Assembly: GCF_001905655.1 (NCBI RefSeq)
Contig: NZ_JMHT01000059.1
Span: 1 to 46,767, forward strand
Direction: 5' to 3'
From: Mycobacterium sp. ST-F2
GTDB taxonomy: Bacteria > Actinomycetota > Actinomycetes > Mycobacteriales > Mycobacteriaceae
DNA: 46,767 nucleotides
Shown here piece by piece: positions 8,859 to 16,989 of this stretch; positions within the stretch are counted from its first letter, which is position 1; each line of letters starts with the position of its first letter. The notes beneath the pieces were generated by a model. That model saw nothing but the letters and a program-made list of their open reading frames with translations, was not told the origin of the DNA and did not search any database. The position numbers and the translations under genes were made by a program.

Positions 8859-8901
8859 ACGCCGAGGATTGCAGTCAAATAGTGACTGCAATCCTCGGCG
8901 T
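8859..8901. terminator. Strong hairpin downstream of adhC
   Basis: A perfect 19-bp inverted repeat (left arm 8859-8877, right arm 8883-8901) with a 5-base AATAG loop lies between the converging ends of adhC and the small minus-strand gene. There is no T-tract, which is common for mycobacterial terminators; as a symmetric stem it could serve both strands. Confidence 0.7.
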
Positions 8902-8907
8902 AACGCG

Positions 8908-9090
8908 TTATCGGCCGTCTGTGCCGGGGCCGGCGCCAGGCAACAGGTCCATACCGGCCAACGGCCAGCCGGCAGCGGCCAGTTTGGCAGCCACCCGCGC
9001 GACGTTCTCCGGGCCGGCGTCATGGTGGGTGACGTCGGCGGGAACCACGGGATCGGGGGTTTTCGCGTCTGCTCTCGGGGTACCGGCCAC
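8908..9090 (-). CDS. Hypothetical small protein
   Basis: About 60 residues from a GTG at 9090, which has AAGGGAG just upstream, though the spacing is short. The C-terminal half (PENVARVAAKLAAAGWPLAGMDLLPG) looks like real protein: alternating helix-forming residues and sensible codon use. I do not recognise a family. It diverges from the 9101 gene with only 10 bp between starts, so one of the two starts may be wrong. A longer frame up to 9192 is open but its N-terminal part reads like non-coding DNA. Confidence 0.45.
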   Translation of the reverse strand: MAGTPRADAKTPDPVVPADVTHHDAGPENVARVAAKLAAAGWPLAGMDLLPGAGPGTDGR

Positions 9091-9100
9091 AATCTCCCTT

Positions 9101-9295
9101 GTGCCCGACGATCCGGTAGACATCCTGCAACGCTGGGAGCTGGCGGGCGGTGTCTGGCGGGTCATCGGCCGCGGCGCACACGAATTGACCATCGGGCTGT
9201 TTCAGTGCGACGGCGGTGAGCGCGTCGACGTCATCCGCTCCGGCGATGCCGCTCTGCTCGCCTTCGTCGGCGGCCGGGAGTCCAACGCGGACTGA
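9101..9295 (+). CDS. Hypothetical small mycobacterial protein
   Basis: A 64-residue product from a GTG at 9101. The segment DPVDILQRWELAGGVWRV, followed by two strands ending in SGDAALLAFVGGRE, resembles a class of short conserved mycobacterial proteins (compact beta-rich, Trp at the first strand). I know no function for them. The open frame extends upstream to 8882, but the sequence before 9101 looks non-coding and overlaps the opposite gene, so the GTG start is preferred. No signal peptide or membrane helix. Confidence 0.6.
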   Translation: MPDDPVDILQRWELAGGVWRVIGRGAHELTIGLFQCDGGERVDVIRSGDAALLAFVGGRESNAD

Positions 9296-9498
9296 CCCGT
9301 CGTCCTGGCTTGATCCTGCGTTGTGGGCGTAGCGCATTCGGACTTTTACGCCGCAATCGCAGAGTCAATGTTCCGACCTCGAGGGTGCAGACAGCGCGTG
9401 AATTCGCAGATCCGGTGATCTGTACGCACGCTCGCGGCGCGCATCGCGGCATTCCAACAAGTTGACGAAATTTACCGTGACGCACTAATACTTTGATC

Positions 9499-9966
9499 AT
9501 GACGCCCACCCGCCGCCGCGCTCCGCTGTCCCAGCTGGCTCTCGCCGGCGTGGCCGTCGCCGTGCTGCCGGTCGGCGTGGCCCATGCCGATCCAGAACCG
9601 GCCCCGGTGTCCGCCGGCGTCACCGGCGTCCTCAACGACTGGCAGAAATCCGTATGTGAGGCAGGCAGTTTCAGCCAGGACGATCCCGCGATCGCCGCGC
9701 GTGACTGGCCGGGTGCGGTCCGCGCCGGCACCTGCGCGAGTGCGGTGAACCCTGGCCTGACCAATGGCCTGTGGATCTCGCAATGGACCGCCAACAGCGA
9801 CATGACCTCGGCGCTGCAGCGCAATTTCATGGCCCTGTTCGCCTCCGCGGTCAGCGACCAGACGGGGATCATCACGTTCGCGGTGGCGAGCCTCGAGGCA
9901 CGCAAATCACTTGAGCCGCTGACGAAATTCGGGTTCGTCATCCAGCCGGTACCGCCGCTGGCCTGA
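9499..9966 (+). CDS. Exported hypothetical protein
   Basis: A 155-residue protein with a basic N-terminus (TPTRRRAPL), a hydrophobic core (LALAGVAVAVLPVGVA) and a likely cleavage site after HA-DPEP, so it should be secreted. Two Cys (in SVCEAG and GTCASA) could form a disulfide. I do not recognise the mature domain. A TTG two codons upstream is possible, but ATG 9499 is the natural start. The 203 bp upstream (9296-9498) contain nothing I can name beyond a probable promoter region. Confidence 0.7.
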   Translation: MTPTRRRAPLSQLALAGVAVAVLPVGVAHADPEPAPVSAGVTGVLNDWQKSVCEAGSFSQDDPAIAARDWPGAVRAGTCASAVNPGLTNGLWISQWTANSDMTSALQRNFMALFASAVSDQTGIITFAVASLEARKSLEPLTKFGFVIQPVPPLA

Positions 9967-9976
9967 CGGCCCGGCG

Positions 9977-10213
9977 TCAGTGCCCGTGGCCACCTGGGCC
10001 GATGTGGCCACCCGTGGTCGTCGTTCCACCCGGGTCGCCTGGATGGTCGTTGTTCTGGTCTGACGGAACGTGGCACTGACCGGCGACGATCACCTGTCCC
10101 GGCTCGCACACAATCGTGTCGTCAGCGACCGCGGCCGGCGCCGCGGTCGCGAGCGCCACCGCGCACACGGCGCCGGCAGCGAGAAGACGTGAGTTCGATG
10201 TCGATCGCGCCAT
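9977..10213 (-). CDS. Small exported protein with Gly/His-rich tail
   Basis: A 78-residue product from ATG 10213, with signal peptide ARSTSNSRLLAAGAVCAVAL and AxA-type cleavage before DDTIVCEPG. The mature part has two Cys (VCEPGQVIVAGQCHVP) and ends in GGHIGPGGHGH, a possible weak metal site. The longer open frame to 10306 was rejected because it would place the signal peptide internally. It lies head-to-tail after nrdF2 and converges on the 9499 gene. Function unknown. Confidence 0.65.
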   Translation of the reverse strand: MARSTSNSRLLAAGAVCAVALATAAPAAVADDTIVCEPGQVIVAGQCHVPSDQNNDHPGDPGGTTTTGGHIGPGGHGH

Positions 10214-10327
10214 GATCGGTCCGCCTGTTCTCGACGCGTAAAGAACGATATTAACGCCGAGCCAAATAACCGCGGGGCGCATTCGGCAAGCCGATACACC
10301 CCGCAATCAGTGCACTGAACTGCGCTT

Positions 10328-11302
10328 TTAGAAGTCCCAGTCCGAGTCTTCGGTGTTGACGGCCTTGCCGATGACATACGAGCTACCCGAGCCCGAGAAG
10401 AAGTCGTGATTCTCGTCGGCATTCGGGGACAGCGCCGACAGGATGGCCGGGTTCACGTCGGTCTCGTCGCGAGGGAACAGCGCTTCGTAGCCGAGGTTCA
10501 TCAGCGCCTTGTTGGCGTTGTAGCGCAGGAACTTCTTGACGTCCTCGGTCAGCCCAGAGCCGTCGTAGAGGTCCTGGGTGTATTCGATCTCGTTCTCGTA
10601 GAGCTCGTAGAGCAGGTCGTAGGTGTATTCCTTGAGCTCTTCGCGCTTGGCCTCGTCGACCAGGGCCAGACCGCGCTGGTACTTGTAGCCGATGTAGTAG
10701 CCGTGCACCGCCTCGTCGCGAATGATCAGGCGGATCATGTCGGCGGTGTTGGTGAGCTTGGCGCGCGAGGACCAGTACATCGGGAGATAGAAGCCGGAGT
10801 AGAACAGGAAGCTCTCGAGCAGCGTCGAGGCCACCTTGCGCTTGAGCGGATCGTCACCCCGGTAGTAGTCCATGACGATCTGCGCCTTGCGCTGCAGGTT
10901 CGGGTTCTCCTCCGACCAGCGGAACGCCTCGTCGATCTCCACGGTGGAGCACAGCGTCGAGAAGATGTTGCTGTAGCTCTTGGCGTGCACCGACTCCATG
11001 AAGGCGATGTTGGTGTAGACGGCCTGCTCGTGCGGGGTGAGCGCGTCGGGGATCAGGCTGACGGCACCGACGGTGCCCTGGATGGTGTCGAGCAGCGTCA
11101 GACCGGTGAAAACCCGCATGGTGAGCTCTTTTTCGCTCGCGGTCAGCGTGCTCCAGGACGGGATGTCGTTGGACACCGGCACCTTCTCCGGCAACCAGAA
11201 GTTGCCCGTGAGGCGGTCCCAGACCTCCGCGTCCTTCTCGTCCTGCACTCGGTTCCAGTTGATCGCGGAGGCCCGGTCGATCAGCTTCATACCTTCAGAC
11301 AC
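10328..11302 (-). CDS. nrdF2: Class Ib ribonucleotide reductase small subunit NrdF2
   Basis: A 324-residue radical-generating beta subunit that reduces ribonucleoside diphosphates together with NrdE. Metal and radical residues fit NrdF: Asp72 in LTLLDTIQG, Glu103 and His106 in FMESVHAK, the radical Tyr110 in KSYSNIF, and the second ligand set in IIRDEAVHGYYIG. The C-terminus ends with acidic residues and DWDF, the segment that docks on NrdE. Sequence is nearly that of M. tuberculosis NrdF2. It stands alone, about 32 kb from nrdE in this window, and two NrdR-like boxes lie 49-96 bases upstream of its start. NrdI should activate its Mn cofactor. Confidence 0.97.
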   Translation of the reverse strand: MSEGMKLIDRASAINWNRVQDEKDAEVWDRLTGNFWLPEKVPVSNDIPSWSTLTASEKELTMRVFTGLTLLDTIQGTVGAVSLIPDALTPHEQAVYTNIAFMESVHAKSYSNIFSTLCSTVEIDEAFRWSEENPNLQRKAQIVMDYYRGDDPLKRKVASTLLESFLFYSGFYLPMYWSSRAKLTNTADMIRLIIRDEAVHGYYIGYKYQRGLALVDEAKREELKEYTYDLLYELYENEIEYTQDLYDGSGLTEDVKKFLRYNANKALMNLGYEALFPRDETDVNPAILSALSPNADENHDFFSGSGSSYVIGKAVNTEDSDWDF

Positions 11303-11350
11303 CGTGACCCCATTTCAAGCTGGAACTGTGTTTGCCTTGCTGGTGCCACG

Positions 11351-11398
11351 ACACTACCCCTGGTGTCTGACATCAACGAACACCGCAAGACATAGTGC
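11351..11398. promoter_or_regulatory. Paired NrdR-box-like sites upstream of nrdF2
   Basis: Box 1 (11351-11366) reads ACACTACCCCTGGTGT, close to the NrdR consensus dyad. Box 2 (11383-11398) is weaker, with a good right half (CATAGTGC). Start-to-start spacing is 32 bp, three helical turns, as usual for NrdR box pairs. A similar pair precedes nrdH at 46559-46606. Confidence 0.6.
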
Positions 11399-11424
11399 TT
11401 TCGTGTCGCGCCCGCGAGGTCGAT

Positions 11425-12936
11425 TCACCGGATGAATTCGTACTCCGTCGACTTGAACTTCCGGGTCTCGAGCCAGTACTGCCAGGTCATGCCGCTCCAC
11501 AGCGTGCGGTTCACGCCGTGCTCGTCCATGTACCAGCTGCGGCAACCGCCGGTGCTCCACACCGTGCCGGCCAGGTTCTGCTGGAGCTCAGCGTTGTACT
11601 CGTCCTGCGCGCGCCGGCTCGGCATCAGTGCGGCGGCGCCGGCTTTGTCGGCCGCGGCGATGGCCTGCGCGGCGTAGCGGATCTGCGACTCGATCATGAA
11701 CACCACGGAGTTGTGGCCCAGCGCGGTGTTCGGACCGAGCAGAAAAAACAGGTTCGGCATGTTCGCCACCGTGATGCCGCGGTGCGCGGCCATGCCTTCG
11801 CGGTTCCACCGGTCGACCAGGTCCTCTCCCCCGAGGCCCTTGATGTCGACGTAGGTATACGAGTCGGTGACGTGAAAACCGGTGCACCACACCACCACAT
11901 CGACGGGGTGCGCCACACCGTCGCGGGTGACGATGCCGTCGGCCGTCATCCGCTCGATGCCCTCGGTGAAGACGTGCGTCTTCGGGTTGGCGATGCCGCG
12001 ATAGTAGGTGTCGGAGTTCAGGATTCGCTTGCAGCCGGCCACGTAGTTCGGGGTGAGCTTGCGACGCAGGACCGGGTCTTTGATGCTGCGGTTGATGTTC
12101 CACTTGCCCAGCAGCTCACCGATTTTGAGCAGTCGCGGCTGCTTGGTCATCGCGAAGCCGACGCCTTCGTGAATCCAGTAAATGGCGTCCCGCATCAGCG
12201 CCCGGGCACCGGGCACCCGGCGGAAGACGTCCTTCATCCACTCTGGAAAAGCGTTGTTGGGCCGCGGCATGACCCATGCCGGGGTGCGCTGGTACAGGTG
12301 CAGCTCGGCGACCTGGTCGACGATCGCGGGCACGATCTGGATGGCGCTGGCACCGGTGCCGATCACCGCGACGCGCTTACCCGTGATGTCGACACTGTGG
12401 TCCCATTGCGCGGAATGGAAAGCGGCACCTGTGAATTCGTCGCGGCCTTCGATCTCGGGCACGGATGGGATGTGCAGCCCGCCGGCTCCGGAGATCAGGA
12501 ACTGGGCGATGTACTCCTGGCCGCTGCCGTCATAGATGTGCCAGCGGCGCTCGTCTTCGTCCCAGTGCGCGCGGTCGACGTGGGTGTTGAACCGGATGTT
12601 GCGGCGGAGGTTGTGTTTATCGGTGACGCCCTTGAGGTAGTCGAAGATCTCCGGCTGGAACGACCACATGTGCGACCAGTCCGCTTTGGGTTCGAAGGAG
12701 AACGAGTACATGTGCGAAGGGATGTCGCATGCGCAGCCCGGGTAGGTGTTGTCGCGCCAGGTGCCGCCGATCTCGTCGGCCTTCTCCAGTATCAGGAAGT
12801 CGTTGACGCCGAAGCCCTGCTTGCGCAGCGCGATGCCCATGCCCAGCCCGGAGAAGCCGGACCCGATGATCACCGCCCGCGTCACGATCGGCTCGGTGCG
12901 GACCTCGATGTCAGCAGACTGCTCGGAGAGCGTCAT
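11425..12936 (-). CDS. Flavin-containing Baeyer-Villiger-type monooxygenase
   Basis: A 503-residue FAD/NADPH monooxygenase. N-terminal FAD motif GSGFSGLG in VIIGSGFSGLGMGIAL, the Baeyer-Villiger fingerprint FxGxxxHxxxW as FTGAAFHSAQW, the NADPH motif GTGASAIQ, and the C-terminal motif GFHVTDSY are all present. Such enzymes insert oxygen next to ketones or oxidise N/S atoms. It holds the position of the M. tuberculosis Rv3049c monooxygenase beside nrdF2. I chose ATG 12936 because the first 14 residues of the longer frame precede it without family resemblance. The TetR gene 54 bases or more upstream, same strand, is a plausible local regulator. Substrate unknown. Confidence 0.9.
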   Translation of the reverse strand: MTLSEQSADIEVRTEPIVTRAVIIGSGFSGLGMGIALRKQGFGVNDFLILEKADEIGGTWRDNTYPGCACDIPSHMYSFSFEPKADWSHMWSFQPEIFDYLKGVTDKHNLRRNIRFNTHVDRAHWDEDERRWHIYDGSGQEYIAQFLISGAGGLHIPSVPEIEGRDEFTGAAFHSAQWDHSVDITGKRVAVIGTGASAIQIVPAIVDQVAELHLYQRTPAWVMPRPNNAFPEWMKDVFRRVPGARALMRDAIYWIHEGVGFAMTKQPRLLKIGELLGKWNINRSIKDPVLRRKLTPNYVAGCKRILNSDTYYRGIANPKTHVFTEGIERMTADGIVTRDGVAHPVDVVVWCTGFHVTDSYTYVDIKGLGGEDLVDRWNREGMAAHRGITVANMPNLFFLLGPNTALGHNSVVFMIESQIRYAAQAIAAADKAGAAALMPSRRAQDEYNAELQQNLAGTVWSTGGCRSWYMDEHGVNRTLWSGMTWQYWLETRKFKSTEYEFIR

Positions 12937-13032
12937 GAACCTGCTCTTTCCTGGGAACGGCGGTACCGGATACTTCACAGTCTCCGGACAGAGCGCCGGG
13001 GTGTCAACGCACCCGGCAGAGCAGTGGCTTCG

Positions 13033-13902
13033 TCAGCCGACGGATTCTTCGCGGCGCACCGCGTCGTGCACCGGCTTTTCCAGATCGAACCGGACGCCGA
13101 GCAGCCTGGCGGTGCCGTTGATGGCACCGATCATGATGGTGGTCATGTGCGCGACGAACTGGTCGCGCGGCAGCCGGCGCGGCGTCTCGTCACTGCCGCC
13201 GAGCCACCAGTCGGTCGCGGACGCGGCCGCACCGAACAGCGTGAACGCCGCCAGCTCGAAGATGGCCGAGTCCAGGTCCATGTCCTTGAGCTCGCCGCTG
13301 ATCATGGCGGCGATGGCCAGGGTGATGTCCCGGCCCCGGTTGACGGTCGTCATCGCGGCGGCGGACTGGTCGGCGAACCGGCCCTGCAACAGGAAACGCA
13401 CCACGTTGGGGTGCTGGTCCACCAGGTCCACATAGTGTTCGACGGCGCGGCCGATGATCTGGCCGGTCGAATCGTGCTCGATGTCGATGGACGGAATGAC
13501 GGCCGCCCACAGCATGTCCCGCATGCGCTCGCCGATCTGCGAGAACATGTCGGACTTGTCGGCGAAGTGCCGGTAAATCTTGGGTTTGGCGGTGCCGGCC
13601 TCTTCGGCGATCTCCCGCACGCTCACGTTCGGCCCGAGCCGGTCGATCGCCCGGAATGCCGCGTCCACGATCTCCTCGCGGACCTTCAGCCGATGTTCAC
13701 GCCAGCGCTCGCTGCGCGCGTCGACCTTCTCGGGCGCGCCCTTGGGCGGGGTGACCTTCACCTGCACGGTGACCGACGGAACATTCACGCCCGGCACACC
13801 AGGAACTTTCACCCCGGCCTGGATGCCGGTGCGTGGAAGAGATGGCCTGCGCACCCCGCCACTGTACCGGGCGAGCACAACCTCGCCCGCCCGGACCAGC
13901 AC
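13033..13902 (-). CDS. TetR-family transcriptional regulator with long N-terminal extension
   Basis: Up to 289 residues. The TetR helix-turn-helix is at about residues 72-120 (VREEIVDAAFRAIDRLGPNVSVREIAEEAGTAKPKIYRHFADKSDMF), and the C-terminal domain is helical. The N-terminal part holds a Pro/Val-rich repeat (VKVPGVPGVNVPSVTVQVKV). Only GTG starts are available (13902, 13878, 13854), so the true start is uncertain. It corresponds in position to the gene next to the monooxygenase in M. tuberculosis, where nrdE is, as I recall, the next gene. It may control the monooxygenase (inference). Confidence 0.82.
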   Translation of the reverse strand: MLVRAGEVVLARYSGGVRRPSLPRTGIQAGVKVPGVPGVNVPSVTVQVKVTPPKGAPEKVDARSERWREHRLKVREEIVDAAFRAIDRLGPNVSVREIAEEAGTAKPKIYRHFADKSDMFSQIGERMRDMLWAAVIPSIDIEHDSTGQIIGRAVEHYVDLVDQHPNVVRFLLQGRFADQSAAAMTTVNRGRDITLAIAAMISGELKDMDLDSAIFELAAFTLFGAAASATDWWLGGSDETPRRLPRDQFVAHMTTIMIGAINGTARLLGVRFDLEKPVHDAVRREESVG

Positions 13903-13976
13903 ATATGTTCAATGGCCAGCTGGCGCACCCATTTTCGTGTTCGGCTTGCCGTAACCGGCCGCCAGGCCGCGCCGCC

Positions 13977-14705
13977 TCAGCGCCGACCGCGCTGCGCTTT
14001 GCCCGGCTTGCGCGCCGATTTGCCCACGACACCCTTGCCCGCGGCAGCCCGGGCGGCCTGCTTCGCCAGGGTCTTCTCCCGCGCGCTGCGTTTCGGCGCC
14101 GGCTCGGCCTGTCCTCGTGACGAGCTGGCCTTGCGGCCCCGCACGATGCCGATGAACTCCTCGACCAACTCGGTCTGCTGCCCCGCTGGGAACGCCAGCG
14201 CGACGGCGCAGGTGGGCGCGTCGGTGATCGGTCGGTACGTGAGGTCCTTGCGGTGGTACAGCCGCGCCAGCGACTGCGGCACGATGAGGGCACCCATCCC
14301 GGTCGCGACGAGTTCTATTGCGCCCTCGGTGGTTTCGGGCCGGTACTCGACCGGATTGCCGGGGGCTTGGGCCCAGCCGACGATGTCGTCGAGCGGAAGC
14401 AGCGTCGGCTCGCCGTCGAGGTCCGCAGCGGCGATCTCGTCGACGGCGGTGAGGATGTGATCGGTCGGCACGACGGCCACCGTCGTCTCCTCATAGAGCG
14501 GGATGACGGCCAAGCCCGTCGTGTCGGCCGGCAACCGGAGCAGCGCCACGTCGACGGTGCCGGCCCGCACCGCGTCGGCTGCGTCTGCCGCGGCGACGGC
14601 GTGCAGCACCAACGCAGCCGTGGGATGGCGCTCGGCCCAGATTCGCGCCCACTTCGCGGGCGTCCCACCGGGGACGTACCCGAGGGTCAGGGAGAGCGAG
14701 GTCAC
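13977..14705 (-). CDS. LysR-type effector-binding domain protein lacking the HTH
   Basis: A 242-residue protein that starts directly at the LysR substrate-binding fold (LSLTLGYVPGGTPAKWARIWAERHP) and continues through its two lobes (VDVALLRLPAD, VATGMGALIVPQSLARLYH). There is no winged HTH in frame upstream. From about residue 187 it ends in a Lys/Arg/Ala-rich low-complexity tail (KRSAREKTLAKQAARAAAGKG...), which could contact nucleic acid or membrane. It is divergent from the DUF5997-like gene with 23 bp between starts; I recall this pairing in other actinobacteria. A sensor or antagonist role is only inference. Confidence 0.8.
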   Translation of the reverse strand: MTSLSLTLGYVPGGTPAKWARIWAERHPTAALVLHAVAAADAADAVRAGTVDVALLRLPADTTGLAVIPLYEETTVAVVPTDHILTAVDEIAAADLDGEPTLLPLDDIVGWAQAPGNPVEYRPETTEGAIELVATGMGALIVPQSLARLYHRKDLTYRPITDAPTCAVALAFPAGQQTELVEEFIGIVRGRKASSSRGQAEPAPKRSAREKTLAKQAARAAAGKGVVGKSARKPGKAQRGRR

Positions 14706-14728
14706 CGCGTCAGGCTACCGATAGGCTG

Positions 14729-15121
14729 ATGCCCATGAGCAGGCCCAACGCGCAGTCCATGAAACCCGCAACCGCGGCGAAGAAGCTGGACGTCTACTTG
14801 CCCGCGACGCCTGCGGAGTTCCAGGAGAACGCGATCACCCGTGCTGAGCTCGCAGCCCTGCAGGCAGACCCGCCGCAGTGGCTCAAAGACCTCCGTAAGA
14901 ACGGGCCGCACCCCAAGAACCTCGTCGCCGCCAAGCTGGGCGTCTCGATCGCCGGCCTCGCGCGCGGAGGCGTCGAGAAGGCGCTGACCACCGCGGAGAT
15001 CGACGCGCTGATCGAGGAGAAGCCGGACTGGCTGATCATCGAACGCGAGAGCTACCAGCAGGTGCTGCGCGAGCAGCGGCGTATCAAGGCGCTGCACGCG
15101 GACCAGGCCCGCGAAGGCTGA
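14729..15121 (+). CDS. DUF5997-like conserved actinobacterial protein
   Basis: A 130-residue soluble protein (or 128 from ATG 14735). It contains the conserved core LPATPAEFQENAITRAELAALQADPPQWL, a Lys/Gly segment NGPHPKNLVAAKLGVSIAGLARGG resembling a helix-turn-helix, and a TTAEIDALIEEKPDWLIIER segment. The last part is helical and basic. No catalytic motif is seen. It pairs with the divergent LysR-effector-domain gene, and a DNA-binding partner for it would make sense (inference). It lies just outside the left end of the island. Confidence 0.75.
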   Translation: MPMSRPNAQSMKPATAAKKLDVYLPATPAEFQENAITRAELAALQADPPQWLKDLRKNGPHPKNLVAAKLGVSIAGLARGGVEKALTTAEIDALIEEKPDWLIIERESYQQVLREQRRIKALHADQAREG

Positions 15122-15160
15122 TCATGGTGGCCACAGGCCACCACTTGTCAGCGCGTGCAC

Positions 15161-15488
15161 TCACCAGAGGTCGAAGGCGACATTGGTGTTGGGATAGTGG
15201 CTGGTGAAGTTGTGATTGATCCAGTAGTTCTTGCCGAGGAAGCCGCTGACGCCGGTGCCTCCGACATTGGTGTTGGCCTTCGAGTTGCTAACCTCGTAGG
15301 TGGCGGTCGGGCCGCCGACACCCACCCGGTAGGCGACGTGCATGTCAAGTGAGTCACCTTGTGGCGCAACGGCTGTCACAATTTCGGTCGCACCAGGTGC
15401 GAGCATCCGCTGGGGGCCGTCGACCCATGTGCCGTTGGGGCTTGTCCCGTCGTTCAGCAGAAACTGAACTTTGTCGGTGCCTATGTTC
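15161..15488 (-). pseudogene. 3' part of a split exported-protein gene (left island flank)
   Basis: The minus frame from 15487 encodes N-IGTDKVQFLLNDG..., about 107 residues ending ...TNVAFDLW at the TGA 15163-15161. It has no start codon or signal peptide of its own, and an in-frame TAG (15490-15488) comes from island DNA. Its missing first 53 codons lie at 33330-33488. Joining the two at the shared GTTC/GAAC core gives a continuous 160-residue secreted beta-rich protein. I do not recognise the family with confidence. Confidence 0.85.
15485..15488. repeat. Left copy of island core (att-like)
   Basis: GTTC, identical to 33330-33333. Target-gene reading frame is restored when the island between the two copies is removed. 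Confidence 0.7.
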
Positions 15489-15546
15489 TATAGCCATTGA
15501 CTTGTTGTTGGTAGGCTCCGTCCACCCTCGGGGCTGGGAGCCGACA

Positions 15547-16989
15547 ATGCAGACATGGTCAGTGGTTCGGTACGACATGGACCTGCTTGCTCAGGATTGG
15601 CCGTCGGAGTTGACAGGTCCGATTGCTGACTTGGGCGAATTGATGGTGCGCTGGCGGGCCGTCGATGGACAACGCTTTTTGATACGCAGCGATGGGGTGG
15701 TCGACCTCCGGGTCAATGCGTTCTTGTCGTCGGCGCGGATGCGCACGCTGGCTAGCAACACTAACCGTGATTACGCGCAGTCTCTGTGTCTATGGCTCAA
15801 CTTCCTGGAGGCCAGGGGATGCGTGTGGTCTGACGCGACCGAAGACGATGTAGACGATTTTGAGTTCTGGAGGCGCACCGACCCGAATAACCCGGTTCCT
15901 GTTGGCGCTTCGACGTTTTCGAAGGACGTTGCAGCCTGCAAGAAATTCTATTCTTGGGCCGCGGAGCGATTTGCAGACGTCGCCGACATATTCCTCTACG
16001 TTGATCCGCCTCCGTCAAAGCGTTCGGCCAGGGTCAGATGGCTCGATCCCGCTGCGGTAGATCGATGGCGCGACGTTGGGTTGCGTGGCCGCGATCTTCG
16101 CGGCCGCAGGGACCGCTCGTGCCGAACTCGAAACGAGCAACGGGACATGGCTTTCTTTGATGGTCTGTATGGAACAGGGTTGCGGCTGTCGGAATGGGCC
16201 TCGGTCACGATCGATGAAATTCCAACACTCGGTGCGGGCCGGCCGTTCTACAAGTGTCACCTGGCCGACAAATGCGCCAAAGGTGGTTACGGGCACCCGT
16301 TTTGGATGCCGCGGAACGTGCTGGCCGGGATATGTGCCTACGTGGAGGGTGCCCGTGCCCGAGCTGTCCGCGGCGCCCAAGACAGTAGCCGCTACGCGGA
16401 ATTGAGCGATGCGATCGTGGTGGGCGCCACGAAACGTCCTGGATCGGTGAGACTGCCCGACGGTAACGGCGGATTCACCGATCGCGCTTGGAATACCACT
16501 GGTCCAGCGTTGCGCCGCAGACTGTTCCGTCGCACGCAGGGTGGCCTGGAACCAATATGGTTGTGGCTGAACGAAAATGGCCTCCCGCGCGATCCACACG
16601 GATGGCATCACACCTTCGCAGAGGCGAACGACCGTATCGCAGCGAAGGGCTTGGAGAACTTCACCTGCACGCCACACATGCTGCGGCACTCGTTCGCCCT
16701 GCGGTGGTTCTCGGTAGGCAAGTTGGTCTATTCGTCGCGACTGGCCCATCTTTCGGACGAGGAGGCACGCGACTTCCGGGTCCAATTCGGTGATACCTGG
16801 CATCTGGTGCAGACGATGTTGGGACACCGTCGAGTCGAAACCACCAGAAACGTATACCTGGAACCGTTCCGATCCCTCGACGTGGAGGTGCTACTAGCTC
16901 AGACGCAAGGGTTACCCGTGTCGGGGTTGTTGGCCGAGCTTTTCGACAGTCACTCGATGGTTCTCGGAGATCCGGTGGCGCGCCGATGA
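15547..16989 (+). CDS. Tyrosine recombinase 1 (TnpA-like)
   Basis: A 480-residue site-specific recombinase. It has an N-terminal core-binding domain (TLASNTNRDYAQSLCLWLNFLEARG) and a C-terminal catalytic domain with the full set of residues: Arg in GLYGTGLRLSEW, Lys in KCAKGGYG, HxxR in HMLRHSFALRW, His in MLGHRRVETT and the nucleophile Tyr in RNVYLE. It starts at ATG 15547 behind GGGAG; the frame is open further left but only across the island edge, so that part is spurious. Its stop overlaps the next ATG (ATGA). It is the canonical catalytic member of the trio that should cut and join the island ends. Confidence 0.9.
   Translation: MQTWSVVRYDMDLLAQDWPSELTGPIADLGELMVRWRAVDGQRFLIRSDGVVDLRVNAFLSSARMRTLASNTNRDYAQSLCLWLNFLEARGCVWSDATEDDVDDFEFWRRTDPNNPVPVGASTFSKDVAACKKFYSWAAERFADVADIFLYVDPPPSKRSARVRWLDPAAVDRWRDVGLRGRDLRGRRDRSCRTRNEQRDMAFFDGLYGTGLRLSEWASVTIDEIPTLGAGRPFYKCHLADKCAKGGYGHPFWMPRNVLAGICAYVEGARARAVRGAQDSSRYAELSDAIVVGATKRPGSVRLPDGNGGFTDRAWNTTGPALRRRLFRRTQGGLEPIWLWLNENGLPRDPHGWHHTFAEANDRIAAKGLENFTCTPHMLRHSFALRWFSVGKLVYSSRLAHLSDEEARDFRVQFGDTWHLVQTMLGHRRVETTRNVYLEPFRSLDVEVLLAQTQGLPVSGLLAELFDSHSMVLGDPVARR

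Noticed and set aside
11395..14460. 1021-codon open frame on the plus strand
   Set aside because: Antisense to the monooxygenase, TetR and LysR-like genes; high-GC mirror frame with Arg/His/Gly-biased product.
15349..15546. Upstream extension of recombinase 1
   Set aside because: It crosses the island edge into the split target gene and overlaps its coding strand; ATG 15547 has a ribosome-binding sequence.
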